DNA of 64,000 bases from Fischerella sp. CENA71 (GCA_024239075.1 JANBVI010000078.1:1-64000), one strand, 5' to 3'; positions 1-9,833 are shown, counted from the first letter of the stretch. Notes: a model not told the origin generated them from the sequence alone. Translations and numbers: made by a program.

Positions 1-11
1 TTTTTATGCTT

Positions 12-40
12 AAAAAGTGCAGTAGAGTACTGCACTTTTT
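12..40. terminator. Bidirectional hairpin, probable intrinsic terminator
   Basis: A perfect 13-bp inverted repeat has arms at 12-24 (AAAAAGTGCAGTA) and 28-40 with a 3-base loop. The A-run on one side and T-run on the other give it terminator character on both strands. It probably ends a gene to the left of the window. Confidence 0.6.
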
Positions 41-180
41 GAGCTAGCCTATCCCACGTGAAGTTTTTCTCAATCTGTTTTCTCTTGAGGGGTCTTACCC
101 CCTATTCGCCAGCTGTATCTTTCAAAAAGTCGGGGATCTGACTCCTTCAGTTTTCACAACTCATTTAAGATTGCTGTAAG

Positions 181-630
181 TCAATGCGATCGCAATGCAA
201 CCCGATACATTCGCAATGTCACCCGATACAATCGCAATGCAACCCGATGCGATCGCAATGCAACCCAATGCGATCGCAATGTGACTCGATGCGCTCGTAA
301 GTATAGTTCGAGGCAATACAAACTTGGGTTATTCAAAAGTTCCTGAATTGCTTCTTTCCCAGAAAGAAGTAGAGCTTCTATTTGCTTTGTTGGTGCATTT
401 CCACAACGTAACCATATTACTTTCGGTGGAAAGCCTTATAAACGGCTTCTTTCCGCAAAATCTGCATCTTGAGTCACAATGCAAAAGTCATTCGTTTTAG
501 CAAATTCCCATATTTCAGTATCAGTTTTATCTGCCAAGCTGTGAAACTGAACATGGCTGCAATCAGGGAAAATATCTACTAATTGAGTGACCAACTTACG
601 ACTTAAATTTTGATCAAAAAGCAACTTCAA
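181..630 (-). pseudogene. DUF5615 PIN-like toxin gene, broken by a nonsense codon
   Basis: The first 64 residues (MKLLFDQNLSRKL..., then a VTQDADF motif) match the start of DUF5615 PIN-like proteins, which usually run to about 110 residues and are toxin partners of DUF433 antitoxins. The frame stops at a TAA (436-438), but translation past it continues without a gap as family-like sequence (GFPPKVIWLRCGN, then EALLLSGKEAIQELL, then CLELY). One codon, probably TAT in the ancestor, has become TAA. After CLELY the open frame runs through the 21-bp repeat as a degenerate heptapeptide (HRVALRS-like) to a TGA at 181-183. The start is a TTG overlapping the DUF433 stop by four bases. A sequencing error could also explain the stop. 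Confidence 0.75.
186..300. repeat. 21-bp tandem repeat carrying HIP1, five and a half copies
   Basis: Units start at 186, 207, 228, 249 and 270, with a partial unit at 291-300. The consensus is GCGATCGCAATGCAACCCGA plus T, and copies differ at a few positions. Three of the units begin with the HIP1 octamer GCGATCGC. There are no spacers, so this is a minisatellite and not a CRISPR array. The period is 7 codons, and read on the minus strand it stays open in the frame of the adjacent DUF5615 gene. Confidence 0.9.
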
Positions 631-858
631 GCAGCACCTACCGAAGCAACTAAACGATGTTCGCGATCGGCAGCAAATTCTAGACAGGCTCTAATATCCT
701 CTTCTGTCAACTCAGGAAAATCTTCTAAAATTTCAGCATGAGACATACCTACTGCTAACCAACCCAGAACATCATATACAGTAATTCGCATCCGCCGAAT
801 ACAAGGCTTACCCCCCTCGCTTGTCTGGCTCAATCGTAATAATATCGTGATAACTCAT
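627..858 (-). pseudogene. DUF433 antitoxin gene, frameshifted in a G6 tract
   Basis: From codon GGK onward the product (GGKPCIRRMRITVYDVLGWL and following) is a typical DUF433 antitoxin, a small helix-turn-helix-like partner of DUF5615 toxins. The expected N-terminus, MSYHDIITIEPDKRG, is encoded from an ATG at 858, but in another frame. A run of six G (six C on the plus strand, about 811-816) replaces the five needed to join the two frames. Only a TTG at 833 gives an intact shorter frame of 68 residues. The gene overlaps the toxin gene by TTGA, so the pair was one operon. Slippage during transcription of the G6 run could still make some full-length protein. Confidence 0.7.
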
Positions 859-1264
859 AGTTGCTTATAGACTACGTAATACCTCTCCAAGTCTAAAGCA
901 GCTCAACACTACAGTGCAAAGGACGATATAGTTAAGCTATCGATAGAGACAAAGCAGCAAATTTCAAAGCTGCTAGACGTTAAATAATTTGTGATTTAAG
1001 AGTATTCTGTTACACAAACAAAGTATACGGATTTTGTAGTCAGTGGCTCTAACTGTGAAAGTAGGGATGAAGAGGACTAAAGTCCTGACTACAAACGACA
1101 AGCTTGCAGGTTTTTTGTTGCCTTGGAATAATTTAGATTACGATAGAATTGTAGAATTGTTAAGGCTTATTTACAGAATCTGTATATTCCCTCAAATTCT
1201 GTTAAAGCAGTCCACCACTATATATAAACTGTAACCCCCTCTAAAGTACTGGAACGCGCTTATT
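859..1264. other. Intergenic region upstream of typA with one dispersed inverted repeat
   Basis: I see no convincing gene here. A 63-codon frame at 1043-1234 has no recognisable family and lies over a repeat. The repeat has terminal arms TTTGTAGTCAG (1033-1043) and CTGACTACAAA (1085-1095) and an inner palindrome AGGACTAAAGTCCT (1073-1086). Related copies lie near 36895 and 55954. The remaining sequence presumably holds the typA promoter, but I could not place it. Confidence 0.5.
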
Positions 1265-3055
1265 ATGACGCTCCCAATCCGCAACGTCGCTATTATCGCC
1301 CACGTAGATCACGGCAAAACAACCCTCGTTGATGCTCTTCTCAAACAATCCGGCATTTTCCGTGAAGGGGAAGACGTTCCGGATTGCGTCATGGACTCCA
1401 ACGCCCTGGAAAGGGAACGAGGGATTACTATTCTTTCTAAGAATACGGCTGTTAAATACAAAGAAACACTAATCAATATTGTTGATACTCCCGGACACGC
1501 TGACTTTGGTGGCGAAGTGGAACGGGTACTGGGAATGGTTGACGGTTGCATCCTGATTGTAGATGCTAACGAAGGCCCGATGCCCCAAACCCGCTTTGTA
1601 TTAAAGAAAGCTCTAGAAAAGGGACTCCGCCCGATTGTCGTTGTCAACAAAATTGACCGTCCGCAAGCAGATCCCTACGGCGCAATTGATAAAGTCTTAG
1701 ACCTGTTCCTAGAACTGGGTGCAGATGAAGATCAATGTGATTTCCCCTATTTGTTCGCCTCTGGTTTAAGTGGTTACGCCAAAAATGACTTGGATGACGA
1801 ACCCAAGGACATGCAACCCCTATTTGATGCGATTTTGCGTCATGTTCCACCACCAGTAGGAGATGTCAACAAGCCATTACAACTGCAAGTTACCACCCTC
1901 GATTATTCTGAATATCTGGGACGGATTGTCATTGGTAGAATCCACAACGGTGTCATCCGTATGGGACAGCAAGCGGCTTTAGTTACAGAAAGCGGTAACA
2001 TTGTCAAAGCCAAAATCACTAAGTTGATGGGCTTTGAAGGTTTGAGGCGAGTCGAAATGGAAGAAGCTTCTGCTGGTTATATTGTGGCAGTGGCTGGTTT
2101 TGCTGATGCCAACATTGGTGAAACAATCACTGATCCTAATGAGCCCCAAGCTTTACCACTAATTAAAGTCGATGAACCAACATTACAAATGACTTTCTGG
2201 GTGAATGATTCACCTTTTGCTGGTCAAGAAGGTAAACTGGTAACATCTCGACAAGTACGCGATCGCCTCATGCGTGAGCTAGAAACTAACGTCGCCCTCC
2301 GCGTTGAAGAAACCGACTCTCCCGACAAATTCCTGGTTTCCGGTCGTGGTGAATTACATTTGGGTATCTTAATCGAAACCATGCGCCGTGAAGGCTACGA
2401 GTTCCAAGTATCTCAGCCACAGGTAATTTACCGCGAAGTTAATGGTCAACCTTGTGAACCTTACGAACTCTTAGTATTGGACGTTCCCGAAGATGGTGTT
2501 GGTAGTTGTATCGAACGCCTCGGACAACGTCGTGGTGAAATGCAGGACATGCAAGTTGGTAGTAATGGACGCACTCAACTAGAGTTTGTCATTCCCGCCC
2601 GTGGTTTAATTGGATTCCGGGGTGAATTCATGCGGATGACACGGGGCGAAGGAATCATGAACCACAGTTTCCTAGATTACCGCCCGCTCAGTGGAGATAT
2701 TGAAGCCCGTAATAAAGGTGTGCTGATTGCCTTTGAAGAAGGGGTTTCTACCTTCTACGCCATGAGAAACGCTGAAGATAGAGGTGTATTCTTTATTACG
2801 CCTGGAACAAAAGTCTACAAGGGCATGATTGTTGGTGAACACAACCGTCCCCAAGACTTAGAATTGAATGTCTGCAAAACCAAGCAGCTTACTAACCACC
2901 GCGCCGCAAGTGGTGACGAGTTAGTACAGTTGCAAGCACCAGTGGAAATGAGCTTGGAACGTGCTTTGGAATATATCGGCCCTGATGAATTGGTGGAAGT
3001 TACACCCCAGTCAATTCGTCTGCGGAAGATGGCGAAGAAGTTAGCCAAACGGTAA
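1265..3055 (+). CDS. typA: Ribosome-associated translational GTPase TypA/BipA
   Basis: This is a translational GTPase of the EF-G/LepA superfamily that binds the ribosome and helps ribosome assembly and growth under stress, acting in the cytosol. At 596 residues it has the family length. The G domain is complete: G1 HVDHGKTT at residues 13-20, the switch-I segment ERGIT at 51-55, G3 DTPGH at 74-78 and G4 NKID at 128-131. It is followed by the beta-barrel domain and the TypA-specific C-terminal part ([20 protein letters not shown], then [10 protein letters not shown]). The ATG at 1265 fits the family N-terminus [18 protein letters not shown]. It stands alone, with a strong terminator 45 bases downstream. 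Confidence 0.97.
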   Translation: MTLPIRNVAIIAHVDHGKTTLVDALLKQSGIFREGEDVPDCVMDSNALERERGITILSKNTAVKYKETLINIVDTPGHADFGGEVERVLGMVDGCILIVDANEGPMPQTRFVLKKALEKGLRPIVVVNKIDRPQADPYGAIDKVLDLFLELGADEDQCDFPYLFASGLSGYAKNDLDDEPKDMQPLFDAILRHVPPPVGDVNKPLQLQVTTLDYSEYLGRIVIGRIHNGVIRMGQQAALVTESGNIVKAKITKLMGFEGLRRVEMEEASAGYIVAVAGFADANIGETITDPNEPQALPLIKVDEPTLQMTFWVNDSPFAGQEGKLVTSRQVRDRLMRELETNVALRVEETDSPDKFLVSGRGELHLGILIETMRREGYEFQVSQPQVIYREVNGQPCEPYELLVLDVPEDGVGSCIERLGQRRGEMQDMQVGSNGRTQLEFVIPARGLIGFRGEFMRMTRGEGIMNHSFLDYRPLSGDIEARNKGVLIAFEEGVSTFYAMRNAEDRGVFFITPGTKVYKGMIVGEHNRPQDLELNVCKTKQLTNHRAASGDELVQLQAPVEMSLERALEYIGPDELVEVTPQSIRLRKMAKKLAKR

Positions 3056-3099
3056 GTAATACTGAAATTCTCTTTACAGATGTACTGACGACATAACAG

Positions 3100-3130
3100 G
3101 AACCCCGACTTTTTAAAAAAGTCGGGGTTC
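3100..3130 (+). terminator. Intrinsic terminator of typA
   Basis: A perfect 15-bp stem has arms GAACCCCGACTTTTT (3100-3114) and its complement (3116-3130) and is followed by a T-rich stretch. The rest of the gap up to 3386 is AT-rich, contains one HIP1 site near 3149 and shows no gene. Confidence 0.85.
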
Positions 3131-3386
3131 TTTGTCTTTTGGGAAAATGCGATCGCATGTTTGGGAGGTTTTTTGCGTAAGTCCTAGCTATATTTCAAGG
3201 ATAGATTTTAACAGTTAAAACTTGAATTTTTTTAGAGTGTAAATTTAACTCGTTAATATACTGGTTTCAATAATTAACTTTATCAACTCTTCAGTAAACC
3301 ACTTAAATATTATGAATTTCAGTGATTGATAGGTTAAGTTGTTGGTTGTTGATTACTAACCATTAACTACTAATCACTAACTAATT

Positions 3387-4571
3387 ATGAAAATCATCAA
3401 ACGTATTACCAATTGGTTAGAAATTCGTGCTTCTACTCCTACGTATAGTGGTTGGGTATTGGGGGGAGTTGGTATTTGCTTTTTTGGAGCGGCTATGAAT
3501 ACAATGGCTGGCTGGCTTTATGCAATTAGTGGTGTTAGCTTCGCCTTACTATTCATAGCAGCAGTCTTACCACCGCGATCGCTCTTTCATTTAATAGTTA
3601 AGCGCCATCCAATCCCAGCAGTCACAGCTGGAGACGATTTAAAAGTTGAATTAGATATTATCAATCCGACAAAGAAAGCTGTAAACTTGCTGCAAGTTGT
3701 AGATGTGCTACCCTTCATTTTGGGAAAACCACAACAGCAACCCATAGAAACTATCTTGCCCCAAAATAGTTATCGTTCGGTGTATTATTATCCTACTGAA
3801 CGTCGGGGTATTTATCGTTGGCAAACTGTTGAACTCGCTAGTGGTGCGCCTTTGGGGCTGTTTTGGTGTCGTCGCCAGCGCGAGTGTACTGCAAAGGCGA
3901 TAGTCTATCCCACAGTCTTAAACCTTACCAGTTGTCCTCTGATTGATAGAATTGGGCAAGAAGATAGCCGTCAGGGTGATTCTCGTGGTGTACCTTTGCA
4001 GACAGCAAATGAAGGACTCGTGCGATCGCTACGTCCTTACCGCATAGGTGATCCGATGCGTCTAATTCACTGGCGTAGCAGCGCTCGTTACGGAGAATTA
4101 CGGTTACGAGAGTTGGAAATAGTTACTGCTGGACAACAACTGGTGATTGCCCTAGATAGCAGTGGAAAATGGGAAGAGTCTAGTTTTGAAGAAGCAGTAA
4201 TTGCCGCGGCTTCACTGTATTTTTACGCACAACGCCAGCAAATACAAGTACAACTGTGGACAGCATCTACAGGTTTAGTCAAAGGCGATCTCGTTGTTAT
4301 GGAAACCTTAGCAGCAACTAATCCTGGTGAAGAAGCAACAAATCTCCCTCCCACAAGTGACCCGTTGATCTGGCTAACTCAAAACCCCTCTACTCTCTCT
4401 TTGCTTCCTAGTGGTAGCCGTTGGTTATTATGGCAAAGTTTGCAAACACCAACAGAACAAGTAGTAGTCAATCGAGATTACCCCGGTATAGTCGTACAAC
4501 CAGAGCAATCACTACAACTCCAGTTACAACAGGCTGTGAATGGAGAGCATACTATACCGCTAAAGGTTTAA
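3387..4571 (+). CDS. DUF58 domain membrane protein
   Basis: This is a 394-residue protein of the DUF58 family, whose members have a vWA-like fold and often sit beside MoxR ATPases and transglutaminase-like proteins; their biochemical role is mostly unknown. Two hydrophobic segments lie near residues 22-62, so the protein is anchored by its N-terminus. The family signature SLRPYRIGDPMRLIHWRSSA is at about residues 214-233, followed by a vWA-like strand (QLVIALDSSGKWE). No MoxR gene is adjacent in the window. The gap before it is clean. The family is clear; the function is not. Confidence 0.88.
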   Translation: MKIIKRITNWLEIRASTPTYSGWVLGGVGICFFGAAMNTMAGWLYAISGVSFALLFIAAVLPPRSLFHLIVKRHPIPAVTAGDDLKVELDIINPTKKAVNLLQVVDVLPFILGKPQQQPIETILPQNSYRSVYYYPTERRGIYRWQTVELASGAPLGLFWCRRQRECTAKAIVYPTVLNLTSCPLIDRIGQEDSRQGDSRGVPLQTANEGLVRSLRPYRIGDPMRLIHWRSSARYGELRLRELEIVTAGQQLVIALDSSGKWEESSFEEAVIAAASLYFYAQRQQIQVQLWTASTGLVKGDLVVMETLAATNPGEEATNLPPTSDPLIWLTQNPSTLSLLPSGSRWLLWQSLQTPTEQVVVNRDYPGIVVQPEQSLQLQLQQAVNGEHTIPLKV

Positions 4572-4738
4572 AGATCACATAAATCAAACTGTCTGCTTCA
4601 GCAGACTTGAGCTATGAAACTGCGATTTGATTTGCAGACAGGTTTTTTTGAACGGCTTTAAGAATAACCAGTGCAAGGAAGTACTATGATGGAAAGCAGA
4701 TGCACCCTTTGGCCATTTTTGCGGAAAGAGGAAAACTA

Positions 4739-4966
4739 ATGATTGGAGAAGGAATTATAGTACCGTTGCTCTATTTGGTTCTGGCCGGAGCTTATTTGTT
4801 AGTCATACCCGTGGCTGTACTGTTCTATCTGAATCAGCGCTGGTACGTAGCTAGCTCTCTGGAACGCGCATTTATGTATTTTCTGGTGTTCTTCTTCTTT
4901 CCGGGTTTGTTAGTTCTGTCACCGTTTGTAAATTTACGACCAAAACGGCGGCAAATTGAAGCGTAA
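4739..4966 (+). CDS. ndhL: NAD(P)H-quinone oxidoreductase (NDH-1) subunit L
   Basis: NdhL is a small, cyanobacteria- and chloroplast-specific membrane subunit of the thylakoid NDH-1 complex, which works in cyclic electron flow and respiration. The product has two membrane segments ([20 protein letters not shown], and [20 protein letters not shown]) separated by a typical [13 protein letters not shown] loop. The frame is open from 4700, but the ATG at 4739 gives the usual ~75-residue length and follows an AGAGGAA ribosome-binding site at the right distance, so I choose it. Its position immediately before DUF3007 and trpA is a common cyanobacterial gene order. Confidence 0.93.
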   Translation: MIGEGIIVPLLYLVLAGAYLLVIPVAVLFYLNQRWYVASSLERAFMYFLVFFFFPGLLVLSPFVNLRPKRRQIEA

Positions 4967-4989
4967 TTAAGTTGGTAGGTCATATACTT

Positions 4990-5301
4990 ATGCGACGTCT
5001 TGACGCTCTAGGAATTGTTTTTGGTGTTTTTATTACAGGTGGCTTGGCATATCTAGTACTGCAATTGGCAGGTCTAGATAATTTAGAAGCAGGTATCTGG
5101 AGTCAAGTCTTGCTAGTAGGTGGGTTAATAGGCTGGCTGATGACTTATATTTTCCGGGCTGTTAACCACAAAATGACCTACCATCAACAGCGCGATCTAT
5201 ACGAACAGGCTTATTTGCAAAAGCGCTTAGACGAACTCTCGCCCGAAGAACTCGCAAAAATTCAAGCCGAGATAGAACAAGAAAAGGATTCTCAGGTGTA
5301 A
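4990..5301 (+). CDS. DUF3007 family membrane protein
   Basis: This small cyanobacterial protein of unknown function has two membrane segments in its N-terminal half (LGIVFGVFITGGLAYLVLQL, and QVLLVGGLIGWLMTYIF), then a charged helical tail (YLQKRLDELSPEELAKIQAE). The frame opens at a TTG at 4972, but the ATG at 4990 gives the usual family start MRRLDALGI. It lies 23 bases after ndhL and is probably co-transcribed with it. The conserved ndhL neighbourhood suggests, without proving, a role near the thylakoid NDH complex. Confidence 0.85.
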   Translation: MRRLDALGIVFGVFITGGLAYLVLQLAGLDNLEAGIWSQVLLVGGLIGWLMTYIFRAVNHKMTYHQQRDLYEQAYLQKRLDELSPEELAKIQAEIEQEKDSQV

Positions 5302-5304
5302 AAT

Positions 5305-5397
5305 TGTCATTTGTCATTTGTTGTTTGTCATTTGTCCTCAAGTTAATGACCAATGACTAATGACTAATGACCAATGACTAATGGCTAATAACCAATG
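5305..5397. repeat. Heptameric short tandem repeats (STRR type) before trpA
   Basis: Runs of GTCATTT/TTTGTCA heptamers (5305-5338) are followed by complementary AATGACT/AATGACC heptamers (5345-5397). The two blocks can pair as a long imperfect hairpin. Such repeats are characteristic of heterocystous cyanobacteria. The block ends at the trpA start codon, so any ribosome-binding site of trpA must lie within repeat sequence. Confidence 0.85.
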
Positions 5398-6195
5398 ACA
5401 GTAATTTCCGACTGCTTTGAAACCCTCAAACAAAATCGTAAGTGCGCCTTAATTCCATTTATTACTGCTGGCGATCCAGATTTAGAAACAACCGCAGCAG
5501 CTTTGCGAACTCTTGATCGCAGTGGCGCGGACATCATTGAGTTGGGTGTTCCCTACTCTGATCCTCTGGCGGACGGTCCAGTAATTCAAGCCGCAGCTAC
5601 CCGTGCTTTAGAACGAGGAATCACTTTAGACCAAGTGCTAGAAATGGTGAAAGCAACTACTCCGAGTTTGCGATCGCCGATTATTCTCTTCGCTTACTAC
5701 AATCCTATTCTCAACCGGGGTATAGAAAATTTTCTCCAACAAATTGCAAATGCTGGTGTAGCTGGTTTAGTCGTTCCAGATTTACCCTTAGAAGAAGCCG
5801 CTAATTTACTCGAACCAGCAGCAAAAATTGGCATTGATGTAATTTTACTTGTAGCTCCTACCAGTTCTGCTGAACGCATTGCAGCAATTGCCCACGCCTC
5901 CCAAGGATTTATATATTTAGTTAGTGTCACAGGTGTTACGGGAATGCGATCGCAAATGGAGTTGCGAGTATCAGATTTGCTCAAGCAAATTCGTAGTGTG
6001 ACAGATAAACCCATTGGTGTTGGTTTTGGTATTTCCCAACCAGAACAAGCTCGACAAGTTAAAGACTGGGGTGCAGATGCAGCGATTGTTGGTAGTGCGT
6101 TTGTCAAAAGACTTAGCGAAGGTACATCCCAACAGGGATTAGATGAAATTGCCGCGTTTTGTCAAAGTCTGAAGCAGGCGATCGCTAGTTCATAA
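5395..6195 (+). CDS. trpA: Tryptophan synthase alpha chain
   Basis: TrpA cleaves indole-3-glycerol phosphate to indole and glyceraldehyde-3-phosphate, and the indole is channelled to TrpB. The 266-residue TIM barrel has the canonical catalytic residues at their usual numbers: Glu49 in [11 protein letters not shown] and Asp60 in LADGPV. Phosphate-binding glycine loops are present near the C-terminus (GVGFGIS and AAIVGSAFV). No other trp gene is in the window, which is normal for cyanobacteria, where the pathway genes are scattered. Repeats separate it from the DUF3007 gene. Confidence 0.97.
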   Translation: MTVISDCFETLKQNRKCALIPFITAGDPDLETTAAALRTLDRSGADIIELGVPYSDPLADGPVIQAAATRALERGITLDQVLEMVKATTPSLRSPIILFAYYNPILNRGIENFLQQIANAGVAGLVVPDLPLEEAANLLEPAAKIGIDVILLVAPTSSAERIAAIAHASQGFIYLVSVTGVTGMRSQMELRVSDLLKQIRSVTDKPIGVGFGISQPEQARQVKDWGADAAIVGSAFVKRLSEGTSQQGLDEIAAFCQSLKQAIASS

Positions 6196-6566
6196 ATTAA
6201 CTTAGGGACAGATACAGAAATATTACTGAGAAGTTAGTTAAAAAAAAGTAATAAGTATATGGAGATACTAAAACGTCAGCCATAAACCAGTAAAACTCTC
6301 GCCCAGAGCAACTTTTATCTTCTACCTTCTTCTTTTTAGTTTTTTCTCCTGTCTCTATTTATCAGGTTTATCCCCTAAGCTTGGTAGACAATTTAACAAA
6401 TATAGTCTTGAATATATAAAGCAGATACGGGGCATTAAAATATAGAATATTATGCGGTAGTTTAGTATCGGGTGTGTATAGTTCAGTAGAGTGTACATTT
6501 ATATGAGTGTGAGAGTGTCTAGATTCCAAAAAACCGTAGTTACGTCGCTGTATAGGGGTCAAGGCG
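6196..6566. other. Intergenic region, no gene recognised
   Basis: These 371 AT-rich bases lie between trpA and the next gene. I see no supported gene, tRNA or strong hairpin. A minus-strand frame at 6368-6667 overlaps the start of the downstream gene and looks spurious. Confidence 0.4.
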
Positions 6567-7208
6567 ATGAGTGAAAGTATGGCATTTATCGGCGGCGTTG
6601 CTGTTGCTGGGTTAGCAGCTATCCTTTTGCTAAAAGGGACAGGAGCATCTCTGCAACAACCAAACATTGCAATTCCTCAAATATCAAATTTAGTACCGCA
6701 AACACAACCACCTTACTATCAACCCTACCCAGCACCCCCCCAAAGCCCACCCGTAACCCCCAATCCTGATCAGAGTGTCGCCGTCGAACGAGCAAAGATG
6801 GAAAGCGACATGCTCAAGCGGGAAAATGACCAACTCAAAATCCAGCTTCAGCAGCTTCAAGTTCAAGCCGCAAATGCTCAAAACGCTGCCGCTTATTATC
6901 AGCAGCAATTACAAAACCAAAATAATACGGCACAGTTGCAGCAGCAAGAACAATCTCAAAATCGCTGGTGGTCTTCACCCATAGTTTGGGCTGTGGGAGG
7001 TATGTCTCTCACCATTGGTGGTGGTATTGTTGTAGCTGGAGTATTATCTTTATTCTCTCCTAAACAACGTTCTACTCGTACTGTTCAGGTGATTCATCCC
7101 TACAACGGCCCTACACCACCCTTAGCCCCTGTACGTCGAGCTGAATTCCTACCACCCCGGACTGAAGCAAGACGAGTTGATGCACCAGAATATGACGACA
7201 CCTATTAA
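6567..7208 (+). CDS. Hypothetical two-segment membrane protein with coiled coil
   Basis: I do not recognise this 213-residue protein. It has a hydrophobic segment at about 6-25 (FIGGVAVAGLAAILLLKG), a proline- and glutamine-rich stretch to residue 70, a probable coiled coil at about 72-130 (ERAKMESDMLKRENDQLKIQ and following, Gln/Asn-rich), a second membrane segment at about 142-165 and a basic, proline-rich tail. This points to a membrane-anchored structural protein rather than an enzyme. It is preceded and followed by long intergenic regions and is probably monocistronic. Confidence 0.65.
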   Translation: MSESMAFIGGVAVAGLAAILLLKGTGASLQQPNIAIPQISNLVPQTQPPYYQPYPAPPQSPPVTPNPDQSVAVERAKMESDMLKRENDQLKIQLQQLQVQAANAQNAAAYYQQQLQNQNNTAQLQQQEQSQNRWWSSPIVWAVGGMSLTIGGGIVVAGVLSLFSPKQRSTRTVQVIHPYNGPTPPLAPVRRAEFLPPRTEARRVDAPEYDDTY

Positions 7209-8894
7209 GTTAGCCATCTAAAAGAATCAATTATAGTTCTGGTGGTTTGGATAAACTACAACTTCATCGGTGTGCATCGGTGTACATTGCTAAGTTCTGT
7301 TTGCAACTTCTAAATTATATCAAGTTCGGCTAATTGTTTATGATAAAAAGCTTAGTCATTGGATTTATTTAATTAATTTTTGCCATTACCGATTACTGAC
7401 TTCGGTGAATAATACAACTGTTAAAGCGAAGATAATATAAGTATTGTTTTTGTGAATGACAATATTTATTGGTATAATCACACTCTAACTTAATAGTTAT
7501 TCTATGGATAGGCTTTGAAATCGAGAAATGAAGTCTGTCAGAGATCAATTTGTGTTTGCTCACAAAATAATTATTATAGATATTTTTTTGTAAATATTTA
7601 TTAGTAATTTTGGATTGTCAAAAAGCATAATTTTTTGTGGATCTATTTCTCTACTAAGAGAAATACATAGAAATATTTGTATATATAAGTGGACAGTTTC
7701 ATAATCGTCTGCTTTAACTGAGTTGCGGCTAATTCAGTACTGAGCATTGTTATTATTATATTTTTTTACATTATTCTCAGATAAAAAAACTAATATATGC
7801 ATTTATATAAAACATAAAAATGTAAATTAATACACCAAGCGTTAAATATAATTTATAGTATCAAGTCTATAATATTAGATTTAATATAGTTGAAAAATCA
7901 AGACACAGTAAGTATTTAATCAGTTGATGATAATCTGTGTTTAATATTGACTTCATGGAAAACAGTAGTATCTTATTTAACGTTTATTTACTTTTTTCAG
8001 GAAATATTCTGATACGCATAAGTTCCCTTTTGTAAAGATAAGAAAAAATACTGAATAAATTTTTATAACCCTGATTGCTTATAATTCATTTGTGGGTAAT
8101 ATTACTGAAGTGCGATTTTAAAAATTAAATTTAGCTTGGCTTATTGAGAACGGCGTTTTTGAGATTTTGCATCAGAAACGTATTAACTTAAGAGCCAGGT
8201 TAAACAACTGTCATTACTATGTGATCATCAATTAGGTTGATAGCGGAATTCCCTCATCATCTAACTTTATGATCTCTATAGTTTGGCAATACTTTAATTA
8301 AAGTTCTCCCTAGTTGTGACTCCCTAAGAGTTCAGTGCTCTAAAGACAAAACTTAAATAAGTTTGTGCTTTATTCAATAGAGCTAATTATTGTATTATTC
8401 CTTCGTTGCTAGCATATCTTCGCTGCAACGATAGTGCTGTAAGAGCTATGTTATTTAATCAGAGTAGGGTTATTCAGTGGTCTTACCTCATGACAATACA
8501 AGATTACATACTGTATTTGTCATGTTATTCAAACATCTGCATTATTTACAGTCACAAATCTGAGATAATTAGACTCCCATCACAAAAAAATAATCTTACT
8601 CAAGGGCGGTGAAATTGCGATTTTATCATCAAGTAAACAATTTAGTCTGTTGTCTTTCCATCTTACTCGCAAGATTGATTTTGCAAACCAACAACAGAAG
8701 AAGTTCCAAGCCACTAGCAAGCTTCTATAACTTTAAAATCATTTGTGGTTTAACTGAATTATTCTCCAACGCTGTTATATGTACCTATTTAACAGATGTA
8801 GTTGAGATTGTTTGAAAATCACAAAGATTACTGGTTTTTTAATTAAAAAACCCTAAATATTGGAAAAACTGCTGTTATTAATTAATGCCTTCCA
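7209..8894. other. Long AT-rich intergenic region (1.7 kb)
   Basis: This is the longest gene-free stretch in the window. It is very AT-rich. Small plus-strand frames at 8406-8612 and 8609-8815 have no family resemblance, poor composition and no good ribosome-binding sites, so I do not call them genes. It may carry the promoter and a long leader for the surface-protein cluster that starts at 8895. I found no tRNA or repeat array. Confidence 0.5.
8833..8852. promoter_or_regulatory. Perfect 20-bp AT-rich palindrome upstream of the surface-protein cluster
   Basis: GGTTTTTTAATTAAAAAACC is perfectly self-complementary and lies 43 bases before the first start codon of the cluster. It could be a regulator-binding site or a weak hairpin in the leader. 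No regulator can be named from the sequence. Confidence 0.35.
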
Positions 8895-9833
8895 ATGACT
8901 TCTAAAATTTCATGGTTGAGGCATTGGAGCCTCTTTTGTCCTTTTTACATTTTTAGTATTTTTAGTTTCGGGATTTTTCCAGCTTTTTCTCAAACCAACG
9001 TCATCACAAATACTGCTCGTGGGAGTGCGGATAATCTTCCTGATAGTCCGACAGGAAGGGTCGTTAACTCCAATCAGGTGACTTTGAGTGCTAGTCAAGC
9101 AGCCTTAGAAATCATCAAAACAGCAGACAGAGCAGCTGCCGAACCGGGCGATACAGTCGTTTATACTCTGACAATTCGCAATACTGGTAACTCCCCAACC
9201 AACCAGATATCAATCACAGATAGATTACCCTTGGGAATGCGCTTTATTTCCAAGTCGCTCAAAGGTTCGATAGGAAATAGACCTATAAACTTGAGTGCAA
9301 CCACTGGTTCGAGTCGGACAGTAACCATCAACTCCAACGAAGGACTCCAACCCAATCAAAGTTTGATAGTCAACTATGCTGCTGAGGTTACCCCAGATGC
9401 AATTCGGGGCGATGGTAGAAACACAGCCCAAGCTAGAGCAGGTAATCTTACCAGTAACCAAGCCAGTTATGTCTTACGAATTCGACCGGGTATCTTGTCT
9501 GATTGTGGCACCTTAATTGGACGTGTATTTGTCGATAAAAACTTTGATGGTGAACAGCAGCCGAACGAGCCGGGTGTACCGAATGCTGTGATTTATCTGG
9601 ATGATGGCAACCGGATCATAACCGATGCCAATGGTTTATTCTCCTTAGCCAATGTCATTGCTGGTTATCGGACAGCAGCCCTAGACTTGACAAGCTTACC
9701 TGGCTATGCACTGGCACCAAATAAATACTTTATCGAAAGCAATAGCCAGTCTCGCTTGGTCAAACTAGCACCTAGTGGCATGGCAAGAGTCAATTTTGGG
9801 GTTACGCCTGCGTTCTCAGGGGGGAAACGATGA
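8895..9833 (+). CDS. Exported DUF11/SdrD-like repeat protein
   Basis: This 312-residue protein has a hydrophobic signal-type N-terminus ending near PAFSQ (about residue 33). A DUF11-type Ig-like domain follows at about 72-168 (IKTADRAAAEPGDTVVYTLT, then NTGNSPTNQISITDRLPLGM). A SdrD-B or carboxypeptidase-regulatory-like beta domain lies at about 202-295 (IGRVFVDKNFDGEQQPNEPG). Such domains form stalks and adhesive modules of surface proteins. No sortase motif is visible, which fits a Gram-negative envelope. The stop codon overlaps the next start as ATGA, so it is translationally coupled to the predicted outer-membrane barrel gene. Confidence 0.78.
   Translation: MTSKISWLRHWSLFCPFYIFSIFSFGIFPAFSQTNVITNTARGSADNLPDSPTGRVVNSNQVTLSASQAALEIIKTADRAAAEPGDTVVYTLTIRNTGNSPTNQISITDRLPLGMRFISKSLKGSIGNRPINLSATTGSSRTVTINSNEGLQPNQSLIVNYAAEVTPDAIRGDGRNTAQARAGNLTSNQASYVLRIRPGILSDCGTLIGRVFVDKNFDGEQQPNEPGVPNAVIYLDDGNRIITDANGLFSLANVIAGYRTAALDLTSLPGYALAPNKYFIESNSQSRLVKLAPSGMARVNFGVTPAFSGGKR

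Noticed and set aside
186-300. Possible CRISPR array
   Set aside because: The units are contiguous at 21 bp with no spacers, so it is a tandem repeat.
1043-1234. 63-codon plus-strand frame
   Set aside because: It overlaps a dispersed inverted repeat and has no family resemblance or ribosome-binding site.
8406-8815. Two overlapping plus-strand frames of 68 codons
   Set aside because: AT-rich composition with rare residues in excess and no recognisable motif; they look like chance frames in a gene-free gap.
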